A stretch of 64,000 bases of DNA from Deinococcus depolymerans. GTDB taxonomy: Bacteria; Deinococcota; Deinococci; Deinococcales; Deinococcaceae. The DNA lies in NCBI RefSeq assembly GCF_039522025.1, contig NZ_BAAADB010000012.1:206131-270130 (forward strand). The letters are read 5' to 3'. The stretch's first letter is position 1. Each line of letters begins with the position of its first letter. The position numbers were made by a program, and so were the translations under genes. The notes under the pieces were generated by a model. That model worked only from the letters and a program-made list of their open reading frames with translations. It searched no databases and had not been told where the DNA came from. Positions 9,655 to 18,179 of the stretch are shown in pieces.

Positions 9655-10722
9655 ATGCATCCTGACCTGACGGCCCTCCTGAACGCCATCCAGCCTGCCG
9701 ACGCGGGGGTGATGACGCGGGCGCGGGCGCGGCAGGCGCAACTGACCAAACCCGCCGGGGCGCTGGGTGATCTGGAAGACCTCGCCGTGCGGTTGGCGGG
9801 CGTGCTGGGCAGCGAGCGCCCCGACCCGCGCGGCGTGGCAGTCATCGTCGCGGCCGGGGATCACGGCGTGGCCCGCGCGGGCGTCAGCGCCTACCCGCCC
9901 GAGGTGACCCCGGCGATGGTCGCGAACTTCCTGGCGGACACGCCCGCCGGGCCGGGCGGCGCGGCCGTGAACGCCCTGGCGCGGGCAGTGGGCGCGCGGG
10001 TGTACGTGATGGACGCCGGAGTGAACGCCGAGTTGCCGGAGCACCCGGCGCTGGTCCGCGCGGCCCTGCGGTGCGGCACGCATGACCTGAGCGTGCAGGC
10101 GGCCATGACACCGCAGGAGGCGCAGGCGCTGATCCTGGCAGGCGCGGCCCTGGCCCGCCGGGCCATCGAGGACGGCGCGGACATCCTGATTCCCGGCGAG
10201 ATGGGCATCGGGAACACCACCCCGGCCGCCGCCATCACCGCCCGCCTCCTGAACCTGGACGCCGCGCAGGTCACGGGGCGCGGCACCGGCGTGGACGACG
10301 CGCGGCTGGCCCACAAGGTCGCCGTGATCCGCACGGCGCTGGACCGCACGCCCACCACCGACCCACTGGAGGTGCTCGCCCAGTTCGGCGGCTTCGAGAT
10401 CGCGGCCATGCTGGGGGTCATGCTCCAGGCGGCAGCCTCACACCGGGCAGTGATCCTCGACGGTTTCGTGGAAGGCAGCGCCGCCCTGATCGGCGCCGCC
10501 CTCGCCCCGCACCTGCGCGACCACCTGTTCCCCGCCGGACAGTGCGCCGAGATCGGACACGCGGCGCAACTCGCGCACCTGGGCCTGAAGCCCATGTTCC
10601 ACCTGAACCTCCGCCTGGGCGAGGGCACCGGCGGCGTGCTGGCCGCGCCGATGCTGCTCGGCGCGGCCGCCACCCTCCGCGAGATGCGAACCTTCGCCGA
10701 GGCGGGCGTGCCGGGCGCCTGA
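9655..10722 (+). CDS. cobT: Nicotinate-nucleotide--dimethylbenzimidazole phosphoribosyltransferase
   Basis: Makes alpha-ribazole phosphate from nicotinate mononucleotide and dimethylbenzimidazole, feeding CobS. The 355 residues match the family length. Landmarks are VAAGDHGVARAGVSAYPPEV, GEMGIGNTTPAAAI and the C-terminal LNLRLGEGTGG holding the catalytic Glu. CAGAAT lies 8 nt before the ATG. The TGA stop shares its final A with the left end of a dispersed repeat (ATACGGACT at 10722). It ends the regulator-cobS-cobC-cobT unit. Confidence 0.96.
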   Translation: MHPDLTALLNAIQPADAGVMTRARARQAQLTKPAGALGDLEDLAVRLAGVLGSERPDPRGVAVIVAAGDHGVARAGVSAYPPEVTPAMVANFLADTPAGPGGAAVNALARAVGARVYVMDAGVNAELPEHPALVRAALRCGTHDLSVQAAMTPQEAQALILAGAALARRAIEDGADILIPGEMGIGNTTPAAAITARLLNLDAAQVTGRGTGVDDARLAHKVAVIRTALDRTPTTDPLEVLAQFGGFEIAAMLGVMLQAAASHRAVILDGFVEGSAALIGAALAPHLRDHLFPAGQCAEIGHAAQLAHLGLKPMFHLNLRLGEGTGGVLAAPMLLGAAATLREMRTFAEAGVPGA

Positions 10723-10878
10723 TACGGACTGCCGTTTGTTTCGCCGAAAATCCGGAACTTCACCGGATTGCCAGCTCCACGTCCGGAACCCGCCCAGCTC
10801 CTCCTCTGCGGAGCAGCTCTACGAGTCGCATCCGCTCGGATTGAACGGCTTTGTCAGCCATTCAATCGGAGTCCGTAT
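10722..10878 (+). repeat. Dispersed 157-bp repeat with ATACGGACT ends, copy 1
   Basis: Ends ATACGGACT and AGTCCGTAT form short terminal inverted repeats. Inside are CCGGAACTTCACCGG, a CTCTGCGGAGCAGCTCT hairpin and a long stem near the right end (GATTGAACGGC ... GCCATTCAATC). The first base is the A of the cobT stop codon. Between 10879 and 10974 nothing beyond the next gene's promoter is seen. Confidence 0.9.
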
Positions 10879-10974
10879 GAGGCGAGGAGCAGGAGCGGAG
10901 TCAGGGCCGCTACCCCCGGCGGGCATCCGTCAGATGACGCAGCGGCCCGCCCGCATCCCGGTTACGCTGGGCGC

Positions 10975-11460
10975 ATGACCCGCTGGGCGGCCCTGCGCGC
11001 AGTCCTCTCACCCCGCACGGTGCTGGGAACGGGCCTGGACGCGTTGCTGATCGGGACGCTGTGCCTGCTGTGGCTCACGCGGCTGTTCTGGGGACACCCC
11101 TACATGCGCGTGACCGACGAGTGGACGAAGTTCATGTTCTTCGTGCCCATCACGGGATCGGTGGGCGTGGCGGCGTGGTTGTGCAGCCTGGGTCTGGCCG
11201 CGTGGCACCGCCCGCTCGACACGGCGTGGTGGCGCGTGGCGGCACAGGGGCTGCTGACGGGCGTGCTGGTGTCGTTCGTGGCGGGCGCGCTGTACTCGCT
11301 GCATGACCTGCTGAGCGCACCTCTGATTGTCCTGAGCCTGCTGCCGGTCGCGGCCACCATGGCGGTCATGATGGCGGCCATGTCGGGCCTGCTGCCGGTG
11401 GTGGGCTTCCTGACGAATCGCAGTGCCGCGTGGGTGCGCCGCCACGCGCAGGGGAGGTGA
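10975..11460 (+). CDS. Small four-helix membrane protein, unknown
   Basis: A 161-residue protein with four hydrophobic segments (about residues 18-36, 55-77, 95-120, 123-147), short cytoplasmic ends and an Arg-rich C terminus (RSAAWVRRHAQGR). I recognise no family. A TACGCT -10 box ends 6 nt before the ATG, so it is likely leaderless. It is followed, after 53 nt, by a small cytosolic protein gene; no functional context. Confidence 0.7.
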   Translation: MTRWAALRAVLSPRTVLGTGLDALLIGTLCLLWLTRLFWGHPYMRVTDEWTKFMFFVPITGSVGVAAWLCSLGLAAWHRPLDTAWWRVAAQGLLTGVLVSFVAGALYSLHDLLSAPLIVLSLLPVAATMAVMMAAMSGLLPVVGFLTNRSAAWVRRHAQGR

Positions 11461-11513
11461 CCTGAAGGCGGCGGTCATGGTGGGCGGCGCGCCGTTCAGC
11501 GAGAATGGCGCGC

Positions 11514-11759
11514 ATGAGTGACCGGGAATTGAATTTTGCGCGGGAGATTCTGGGCAGCCGCAGTTACCGGGACGTGCCGGACGACGAGGTGCTGCGCGAG
11601 GCCGAGCGGTTGCTGGGTGACTGGATGAGCGGCGAGGCGCGCATGGAACGCCCAAAACTGTACGACCATTACGCGCTGCTGCTGCTGGCCCTGACGCGGC
11701 AGGTGCGGGCGCTGGAGTCGCGCGTGAGCGAACTGGAAGCCGCGCGGGAGCCGCAGTGA
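11514..11759 (+). CDS. Small hypothetical protein with C-terminal coiled coil
   Basis: An 81-residue, charged, cytosolic protein ([20 protein letters not shown]) ending in a probable short coiled coil ([18 protein letters not shown]). No family is recognised. The ATG at 11514 is preferred over the in-frame ATG at 11505 because GAGAAT lies 7 nt before it, in the leaderless arrangement seen elsewhere. Its TGA overlaps the GTG start of trpF (GTGA), so the two are probably coupled. Confidence 0.7.
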   Translation: MSDRELNFAREILGSRSYRDVPDDEVLREAERLLGDWMSGEARMERPKLYDHYALLLLALTRQVRALESRVSELEAAREPQ

Positions 11760-12364
11760 CGGTGCGGGTGAAGGTGTGCGGCACGACCAGCGTGCGCGAC
11801 GCGGTCCTGAGTGCCGAGGCCGGGGTGGACGCGCTGGGCTTCATCTTCGCGCCGGTCAGCAGGCGGCTGGTGACGCCGCAGGTGGCGCGCGAGGCGGGCC
11901 TGAACGTGGGGCCGGTCGTGGCACGCATCGGCGTCTTTCTGGGCCAGGGGCTGGACGAGGTGCTGCGCACCGCGGAGGCCGCGCGCGTCAGTGCCGTGCA
12001 GCTTCACGGGCCTTTGTCAAGTCTTTACGTGAGGCAGGTCGCCGCGTATTATCCCGTTCTGCGTGTCGTGCGCCCCGCCGATCTGGCGGCGGAGGCCGAC
12101 ATGTGGAGGGACGAACCCGGCGTGACCCTGATGCTGGACGCCCCGGAACCGGGCGGTGGTGTGCCGCTCGACTGGGCGGCGCTACGCGACGTGTTCCCGC
12201 GCGGGGCGTGGCTGGCCGGTGGGCTCGGCCCGGCGAACGTGGCGGCGGCCATTCAGGCCCTGAGGCCAGCCGCGGTCGACGCGGTCAGTCGGCTGGAAGC
12301 CAGGGCCGGCGTGAAGGACGGGCAGCTGGTGAGTGACTTCGTCCGTGCAGTCCGGTCCCTGTAA
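11756..12364 (+). CDS. trpF: Phosphoribosylanthranilate isomerase
   Basis: Converts phosphoribosylanthranilate to CdRP in tryptophan synthesis; a cytosolic TIM barrel. The 202 residues fit the family. The N-terminal [12 protein letters not shown] (catalytic Cys), [21 protein letters not shown] (catalytic Asp) and GGLGPANV phosphate loop are present. The usual D(V/L)SSGVE motif near the end reads [13 protein letters not shown], a departure that could lower or alter activity. No other trp gene is adjacent. The GTG start at 11756 overlaps the upstream stop. Confidence 0.9.
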   Translation: MTVRVKVCGTTSVRDAVLSAEAGVDALGFIFAPVSRRLVTPQVAREAGLNVGPVVARIGVFLGQGLDEVLRTAEAARVSAVQLHGPLSSLYVRQVAAYYPVLRVVRPADLAAEADMWRDEPGVTLMLDAPEPGGGVPLDWAALRDVFPRGAWLAGGLGPANVAAAIQALRPAAVDAVSRLEARAGVKDGQLVSDFVRAVRSL

Positions 12365-12374
12365 CCAACAGGAG

Positions 12375-12543
12375 TTATCCACAGTGAAACGGAAGCCTGT
12401 GGATAACCGGCGCCCTGATGCGGAAGTGCGCGTGCCGCGTGACATTCTGCGACCGGGACGAACAAAAGACAGGCTGTCTGCCCTCCGGTGCGGACGCTTA
12501 TCCACAGGCTTTCCACAGGGGTTGTGGATAAGCCTGTGGATAA
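12375..12543. other. Cluster of five perfect DnaA boxes
   Basis: TTATCCACA or its complement occurs five times without mismatch: 12375-12383 (+), 12398-12406 (-), 12498-12506 (+), 12523-12531 (-) and 12535-12543 (-). The third and fifth lie in a perfect 14-bp inverted repeat, TTATCCACAGGCTT / AAGCCTGTGGATAA. The 337-bp gap between trpF and the next gene holds nothing else recognisable: no AT-rich unwinding block and no dnaA or dnaN in the window. It could be a replication origin, a DnaA-titration site or a DnaA-regulated spot. Confidence 0.75.
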
Positions 12544-12701
12544 CTTTGGGAATTCACGCCGTGCGGCGCGGCCCCCCCGACCGGCGGCAGCACGGACGGC
12601 GCGCCGCAGAACGGCCCGCTCTGAACTCACTGTGTCAATGACCGCGATTCTACCGGTCGTGCCGGGCGCTGTACAGCCAGTCTGCACCCCCCACCCGCCC
12701 C

Positions 12702-13550
12702 TCACGGCAGGCCGAACCAGCCGGCCAGCACCCGCCCGGCCTCCACCACGTTCACGGGCGACCCCAGGTTCACGCCGGACCCCGCGAACGGCACGCGCGC
12801 CCGCGTGTGGCCCTTCACGCCCAGGTCCTCCAGGTTCCCGTGATCGCTGCTGACCACCACCCGCGCCCCCGCGTCCAGCAGTCCGGCCAGCAGGGCGTCC
12901 ACCCGGCGCAGGTACGTGCGGCCCGCCGTCAGCGCGTCCGGCGGGACCGGCTGCGCGCCCGCGTGCCCCAGCAGGTCCCCGAACCACAGGTCCGCCGCGA
13001 TCAGGTCATGCCCGGCTACGGCGTCCGCCAGGGCCGCGCCCAGCTGCCCCCAGCGTTCAGGGCTGCCTTCCTCCGGCCAGGGACGCGCGTACCCCAGGCC
13101 CAGCGTCGCGCCCACCAGCGGCACGCCCGGCGGGTTCAGCGGCCACCCCGCCGCGCGGAACGAGAACGGAAAGCACCCCATGCGGTTCCGGCCCCCTGCC
13201 GCCGCCGCCTCGAAGTAAGCCGGAACGTAATGGTTCACCAGCGCTGCCCGGCCGCCCGCCCGCGCCAGCCGCACCGGCAGGCTCTGCGCAGCCAGCAGGC
13301 GTTGCAGCGTCGGCCCCGGCTGCGGCCCGAAATGCTCACCCATCAGGGCCACGGCGTCCGTCCCGGTCAACCAGCAGGCCTGCCCCGTCCCGGACTGCGG
13401 CAGGCCCGGCACGCCCAGCGTCGCGTCCAGACACCGGCCCGCGTCCACCAGCGGCCGCAGCGCCGGGAGGTCCTGCTCCCACACGCTGCCCGGCGGCGCG
13501 TCATGCGGGTGCCCCACGCCGTCCAGCGCCAGCCACACGATTCCCCTCAT
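12702..13550 (-). CDS. Alkaline-phosphatase-superfamily metalloenzyme
   Basis: A 282-residue protein with the metal-binding landmarks of the alkaline phosphatase/phosphoglycerate mutase superfamily: LALDGVG at the N terminus, [11 protein letters not shown] near residue 53 for the nucleophile region, and [18 protein letters not shown] near residue 230. It resembles phosphopentomutase/iPGM-related metalloenzymes, but the substrate is unknown. The ATG at 13550 overlaps the stop of a four-codon leaderless micro-ORF (13547-13561, ATG-GAG-CAC-GCA-TGA) whose TATGCT -10 box (13568-13573) ends 6 nt upstream, so the start is probably reached by coupling. Confidence 0.8.
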   Translation of the reverse strand: MRGIVWLALDGVGHPHDAPPGSVWEQDLPALRPLVDAGRCLDATLGVPGLPQSGTGQACWLTGTDAVALMGEHFGPQPGPTLQRLLAAQSLPVRLARAGGRAALVNHYVPAYFEAAAAGGRNRMGCFPFSFRAAGWPLNPPGVPLVGATLGLGYARPWPEEGSPERWGQLGAALADAVAGHDLIAADLWFGDLLGHAGAQPVPPDALTAGRTYLRRVDALLAGLLDAGARVVVSSDHGNLEDLGVKGHTRARVPFAGSGVNLGSPVNVVEAGRVLAGWFGLP

Positions 13551-13561
13551 GCGTGCTCCAT
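13547..13561 (-). CDS. Leaderless four-codon micro-ORF upstream of the phosphatase-like gene
   Basis: ATG-GAG-CAC-GCA-TGA, placed 6 nt after TATGCT (13568-13573, minus strand). Its TGA overlaps the downstream ATG as ATGA. The product (MEHA) is unlikely to matter; translation of it would deliver ribosomes to the next start. The same layout is seen before crcB and ftsH. Confidence 0.5.
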
Positions 13562-13601
13562 CCGGGCAGCATAGTCCGCGTGGCCTGGATCACCGTGAGG
13601 G

Positions 13602-13625
13602 TCACACCGTCCACCTGCGGTGTGA
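13602..13625. promoter_or_regulatory. 8-bp inverted repeat, candidate operator
   Basis: TCACACCG (13602-13609) and CGGTGTGA (13618-13625) form a perfect inverted repeat with an 8-nt gap, 60 bp before the small gene at 13686. A second imperfect pair, TTGAC...GTCAA (13638-13665), follows. Both could bind a regulator of the downstream two-gene unit. Confidence 0.35.
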
Positions 13626-13685
13626 TCTGCACTGCAATTGACCCACCACCGTGATACGCTGTCAACATAATCAGGAGGCGAACTC

Positions 13686-14090
13686 ATGAGCTACACCGTA
13701 CAGATCCTCGACGAGACCACCACCCGCCCCCACCCCACCCCGGCCCTCACCCTCGACTTCACCGAGGAAACCGTCACCATCCGCGAACTCATCCGCCGCC
13801 GCGTCTACCAGGAATGCACCGACCACAACGCCACCCAGACCCAACGCTTCCGGGGGCTCGTCATCCCCGAAGGCATGGAACGCGACCTGAACAGCCCCAC
13901 CCCCCCACGCCCACACCGCGTCCACTGGGAACAGCAGTACGCCCGCGCCACCGAAGCCTTCACCCGCAACGGCCTGATCATCCTGATCGGCGACCAGCAG
14001 GCCGAGAGCCTCGACGAGACCGTCACCCTGCGCCTCGACGAACCACTGGACGTCACCTTCCTCAAACTCACCCCACTGGTGGGGGGCTGA
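13686..14090 (+). CDS. Hypothetical protein paired with DUF4132-type gene
   Basis: A 134-residue cytosolic protein. AGGAGG lies 6 nt before the ATG. Visible features are an acidic N-terminal beta-rich segment (SYTVQILDETT, FTEETVTIRELIRRRVYQE) and a C-terminal LDETVTLRLDEPLDVTFLKL. I know no family for it with certainty. It ends 3 nt before the large DUF4132-type gene, so the two are co-transcribed and probably act together. Confidence 0.75.
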   Translation: MSYTVQILDETTTRPHPTPALTLDFTEETVTIRELIRRRVYQECTDHNATQTQRFRGLVIPEGMERDLNSPTPPRPHRVHWEQQYARATEAFTRNGLIILIGDQQAESLDETVTLRLDEPLDVTFLKLTPLVGG

Positions 14091-14093
14091 GCG

Positions 14094-17021
14094 ATGATCA
14101 CCACGACAACCAGCCATGGACGACATCAGATTAACGGGCGAGAGGTGGACGAGGCGACCTTCACCGCATTTCAGCAGCTTCTGACCCCTGCGGAGGCGGA
14201 GGCCAACCGGATCAACACGCTGCTGGAAGGCGAAGAGTTACGCCACGCAGCGGTTCGGCATCTGCTCAGTGAGGCCATCCGGCCCCACGCGGCCCTTCTG
14301 AAACCCGAGCTGGTCGCCGGGTGCGTGATGACCGCGTGGCAGCACTTCACCCCACCTGCGACGACCCTCCTGCACGAATGGTTCGGCCTCACCGCCGAGG
14401 TGCAGGGGCTTCTGCTGCCCCGTCTGCGCCACGCTGCGGCGGATGAAACCGCTCCGCTGCGGGTCGCCGCCACAGCGGCCGTCCGTCACCTGGACGAACT
14501 GCGTGATCTGGAACAGCGACTCGCTGACGCATCCGGGGAGGACGCGGCGAATCTATGGCTGGCCCTGCTCGTGAAACAGGTGCGCCTTGGACGCTATGAC
14601 ACGTCTCAGGTGCGGCAGCCCCCCCCGCTCCCCAGCATCCCAGCGGGTCAGCAGGGCTACCTGCTGGGCCGGGTCCTTGACCTTCACACCTCTGCACATC
14701 CTCAGACGGCGCCGCCACAGGTGGGGTGGAGGGAAGCTCCCAACGCCTGGAAGACAGCGTCTGACACGGCACTTCCCCACCTGCTTCAGGAAATTGGCGA
14801 CGACGAGATCGCCCGTATCCTGGCTGTCAGGGTCGAACCGGAGGCCGCCCCTCTGAGTGCCTACGCCGATGTGTCCACCAAGGCATTCCTGCCTGCCCTG
14901 GTACAGAGGGCCACCAAGACCGCCATCTTGTCCCCATTGGCCCTGGCCGCAGCGCGGCGCTCGGCACTGGTGACCTACTGGGGACCAACGGCTGAAAAGT
15001 ACCCGTGGTGGAGCAGTGTTTCTAACATCTTGACGCCGGAACTGAATCCCGGTGAGGCGTGGTCGGATGCGGTGCTGGCTCGCCTGGACGCCCTGCCCCC
15101 GGAGCGGCGGGAGCCGTGGCCTGCGCTGATGGCGTTCGCGCGCACGGCGACAGCGGGCAAACCCACGGCGAAGTGGCTCAGGGATGCCGGAGCGCACGTG
15201 AAGGCGGTCGGGGCGGCGCCCTTCCGGGAGGTGTTGACGGACGCGTTGCCGCTGCTGTCCAGGCCCCGGACGTTCCGCCTGAATCCCGGACAGTACGGTG
15301 GTGATCCGAACCTGCTGCTGGACGAGTTCAACGCGCTGTCCCTGAAGGGGCTGCTGTGGATGGTGCCGCTGGCGGCGGATGACGCGTTGACGCGGGCGGT
15401 GGCGGGTGTGGCAGAGGCGGCGCTGCGGAAGGTGCCGGGCGTGGGGCCGCGCGCGCCGAAGATCGCGAACGCGGCGGTGTACGCGCTGTCGCGCACGGAG
15501 TCTGGGGCGGCGCTGTCGGCGCTGGCGCGACTGAACACGACCGTGACGTTCAAGGGCACGCTGAAGGAGGTGCGCAAGGCGCTGGATGTGGTGGCGGCGC
15601 GCCTGAACGTGACGCCGGACGAACTGCTGGAACTGGGCACGCCCACCCTGGGTCTGGGCGTGGTCGGCGAGCGGGTGGAGGTACTGGGGGACGTGCAGGT
15701 GCGGCTGAGCGTGGACGCGCGGGGCGCGCATCTGGAGTTCTCCCGCGCTGGTAAGCCGCTGAAAAGCGTGCCGGCGGCCGTGAAGAAGGACTTCGCGGAG
15801 GACCTGAAGGAGTTGAAGGCCGCGCAGAAGGAGGCCGAGCAGGTCACGGCGGCCCTGGCGCAGCGGCTGGACGCGCTGATGATCGAACCCCGCACCTGGG
15901 TGGGCGCAGCGTGGCTGGAACGGTATCTGAATCACCCGCTGGCCGGGACGGTGGCGCGCCGCCTGATCTGGCTGGTGGACGGCCTGCCCGCGCTGTGGGC
16001 TGAGGGTGACCTGCGGGACGTGCAGGGCGAGCCAGTGGCGGTGGCGCTGACCTCGGTCGTGGCGCTGTGGCACCCGATCGGGCGGAACGTGGATGAGGTG
16101 CTGGCGTGGCGCGCGCGGCTGGAGGCGCTGGACGTGCGGCAGCCGTTCAAGCAGGCGTGGCGTGAAGTGTACGTGCTGACGGACGCGGAGCGGCGTACGG
16201 GCACGTACTCGAACCGCTTCGCGGGGCACATTCTCAGGCAGCATCAGTTCCATGCGCTGGCGGCGCTGCGCGGGTGGCGCAACCGCCTGCGCCTGATGGT
16301 GGACGATTCCTACCCGCCCGCCATGCGTGACCTGCCCGCCTACGGCCTGCGCGCCGAGTACTGGATCGAGGGCGTCGGCGAGGACTACGGGACGGACAGC
16401 ACGGAGTCCGGCGCGTACCTGCGCCTGACGACGGATCAGGTGCGCTTCTACCCGCTGGCCGCGCCAGAGAATCACGCGCACGCCGGGGGTGGCGGGTACA
16501 GCATGTGGGTGAATCAGGCGCAGCAGCCCCTGAATCCGCTGCCGCTGGCTGACATCCCGCCGCTGGTGCTGTCGGAGGTGCTGCGGGACGTGGACCTGTT
16601 CGTGGGCGTCGCGTCCGTCGGCAATGACCCGACGTGGCAGGACGGCGGTCCGGGCGGCCGCTTCCGGGAGTACTGGCAGTCGTACTCCTTCGGGGAACTG
16701 AACGAGACGGCCAGGACCCGCGCCGCGTACCTCGAACGCCTCATTCCGCGCCTGAAAATCCGGGACCGCCTCTCACTGGATGGCCGGTTCCTGCGGGTGC
16801 AGGGCGACCGGCGCGCGTACCGCATTCATCTGGGGTCTAGCAACATCCTGATGGAACCCAACGACCAGTACCTGTGCATCATCCCCGGCGGCAAGGGCAG
16901 TGGCCCGGACGTGGATTTCGACGGGGACCGGGTGCTGTCCCTGGTACTCAGCAAGGCGTTCCTGCTGGCCGACGATACCGCCATCACCGACCCCGTGATC
17001 CTGAACCAGCTGGCCCGCTGA
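14094..17021 (+). CDS. Large DUF4132-type protein
   Basis: A 975-residue cytosolic protein. The central and C-terminal parts (LTDAERRTGTYSNRFAGHIL, LPAYGLRAEYWIEG, then IHLGSSNILMEPNDQYLCII) match the DUF4132 family and its C-terminal domain as I remember it; the N-terminal 350 residues are helical and HEAT-like in feel. The biochemical function of the family is unknown. A short coiled coil lies at KEDLKELKAAQKEAEQVTAA-like positions near 550. Codon usage in the first kilobase is less G/C-biased at third positions than in the rest, suggesting a mosaic gene. Confidence 0.8.
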   Translation: MITTTTSHGRHQINGREVDEATFTAFQQLLTPAEAEANRINTLLEGEELRHAAVRHLLSEAIRPHAALLKPELVAGCVMTAWQHFTPPATTLLHEWFGLTAEVQGLLLPRLRHAAADETAPLRVAATAAVRHLDELRDLEQRLADASGEDAANLWLALLVKQVRLGRYDTSQVRQPPPLPSIPAGQQGYLLGRVLDLHTSAHPQTAPPQVGWREAPNAWKTASDTALPHLLQEIGDDEIARILAVRVEPEAAPLSAYADVSTKAFLPALVQRATKTAILSPLALAAARRSALVTYWGPTAEKYPWWSSVSNILTPELNPGEAWSDAVLARLDALPPERREPWPALMAFARTATAGKPTAKWLRDAGAHVKAVGAAPFREVLTDALPLLSRPRTFRLNPGQYGGDPNLLLDEFNALSLKGLLWMVPLAADDALTRAVAGVAEAALRKVPGVGPRAPKIANAAVYALSRTESGAALSALARLNTTVTFKGTLKEVRKALDVVAARLNVTPDELLELGTPTLGLGVVGERVEVLGDVQVRLSVDARGAHLEFSRAGKPLKSVPAAVKKDFAEDLKELKAAQKEAEQVTAALAQRLDALMIEPRTWVGAAWLERYLNHPLAGTVARRLIWLVDGLPALWAEGDLRDVQGEPVAVALTSVVALWHPIGRNVDEVLAWRARLEALDVRQPFKQAWREVYVLTDAERRTGTYSNRFAGHILRQHQFHALAALRGWRNRLRLMVDDSYPPAMRDLPAYGLRAEYWIEGVGEDYGTDSTESGAYLRLTTDQVRFYPLAAPENHAHAGGGGYSMWVNQAQQPLNPLPLADIPPLVLSEVLRDVDLFVGVASVGNDPTWQDGGPGGRFREYWQSYSFGELNETARTRAAYLERLIPRLKIRDRLSLDGRFLRVQGDRRAYRIHLGSSNILMEPNDQYLCIIPGGKGSGPDVDFDGDRVLSLVLSKAFLLADDTAITDPVILNQLAR

Positions 17022-17085
17022 ACGCCCTCGCCTCCAACCGGGACCGGGTCATGCAGCGTGCGTGACCCGCTCCCGCCCGCATATC

Positions 17086-17148
17086 TTGACCGTCCCTGCA
17101 TACCGCGCTATATTCTTGGACATCACCGCCCGCTAGGCGGTTTTTTTT
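17086..17148 (+). repeat. Promoter-terminator repeat element, copy B
   Basis: TTGACC (17086-17091), 17-bp spacer with CCTGCATACCGCGC, TATATT (17109-17114), then a six-bp ACCGCC/GGCGGT hairpin (17125-17141) and T8. The upstream CTGCATA and TTTTC boxes seen in the other copies are not evident, because this copy lies only 65 bp after the DUF4132-type stop. It fires toward the RNA-repair cluster but terminates 67 nt before it. Confidence 0.75.
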
Positions 17149-17171
17149 ATTGCTCCCTTCGCCTGCGCCGG

Positions 17172-17208
17172 ATGGCGGATGCTGCGACCCCCCGCCGCCA
17201 GCTAGCGT
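17172..17208 (+). promoter_or_regulatory. Shared promoter motif of the RNA-repair cluster, copy 1
   Basis: ATGGCGGATGCTGCG (17172-17186) lies 31 bp upstream of a TAGCGT -10 box (17203-17208), which ends 6 nt before the first nucleotidyltransferase ATG. The same 15-bp motif, with one change, precedes the RNA ligase gene at the same distance from TAGGCT. Confidence 0.45.
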
Positions 17209-17214
17209 GCGGGC

Positions 17215-18119
17215 ATGACCCGTGACCTGCCCACTGGTACCCGCGTGACCCTGCATGCCGCGCAGGGGGACCTGCCGCCGGGCGCGGCGGGCGTGATCGT
17301 CGCGCGTGTGATCGTTCCGGGTGGTGGCAGCGTGTACGACGTGCAGTTCGGGGGCCGCGTGCGGGCCGTGAACCGCGTGCACCTGAAGGTCGAGCGGGCC
17401 GCCCTGGAGGCCCTGCCCCCCGTGCGCGGGGACCTGCGGCCGTTCGTGCAGTACGCCTGCGTGATGGGCAGTCGCGCTTTCGGGCTGGACACGACGCCAG
17501 CGACACGGACCTGCGCGGGTTCTACCTGCCGCCCGCCCGCCTGACCTGGGGCCTGAGCGACCCGCCCGAGCAGCTGGAGTTCGCCTCGCCGGCCGGGCCG
17601 GGGCCGGGCACCGAGGAGGTGTACTGGGAGGCCCGTAAGTTCGTGCGGCTGGCCCTGAAAGCCAACCCGAACGTGCTGGAGGTGCTGTTCTCGCCCATGC
17701 CCGTGCAGGTCACGCCGGTCGCGCAGGCGCTGCTGGACATCCGGGGCGCGTTCCTGAGTCGCCTGATGTACGTCACGTACGGCGAGTACGTCCGCGCGCA
17801 GTTCCGCCGCCTCCAGGCGGACCGCGAGCGGCACGGCGAGGTCCGACCCAAGCACGCCATGCACCTGCTGCGCCTGCTGATCAGCGGCGCGCACGCCCTG
17901 CGGACCGGCGAGGTCATGGTGGACGTCGGCCCGCACCGCGAAGGGCTGCTGGCCGTGAAAAGCGGGCACCTGACCTGGGAGGCTGCCGGGGCGTGGCGGG
18001 AGGAACTGCACCGCGACTTCGAGCGGGCCTTCGCGGAGACGGATCTGCCCGAACGTCCCGACCATGACGCCGCGCAGGACTGGCTGATCGGGGCGCGGCG
18101 CGCGGCGCTGGACTGGTAG
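17215..18119 (+). pseudogene. COG3541-type nucleotidyltransferase, one-base frameshift
   Basis: Predicted polymerase-beta-superfamily nucleotidyltransferase, first gene of the RNA-repair cluster. The first frame (17215 to about 17490) encodes a small beta-barrel-like domain (DLPTGTRVTLHAAQGDLPP) and the start of the catalytic motif, VMGSRAFGLDT. The frame then shifts: the expected continuation DASDTDLRGFYLPPARLTW is in the +1 frame and runs to the stop at 18119. Loss of one base at about 17490-17493 explains both parts. Either the gene is a recent pseudogene or the base is a sequence error; an intact protein would have about 301 residues. There is no slippery heptamer to suggest programmed shifting. 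Confidence 0.8.
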
Positions 18120-18179
18120 TGCAGGACAGGTGGCACACCCCGGCACACCTGGGCCAGGAGGCCTACGCCCCCGCCGCAG

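Noticed and set aside
12545..12701. Origin with AT-rich unwinding element beside the DnaA boxes
   Set aside because: The sequence after the boxes stays GC-rich and no repeated 13-mers are visible, so only the box cluster itself is claimed.
17172..17190. Sigma-54 promoter before the RNA-repair cluster, as for rtcBA in other bacteria
   Set aside because: The GG and GC pairs are 9 rather than 10 nt apart and the second copy lacks the GG, and no sigma-54 activator gene is nearby.
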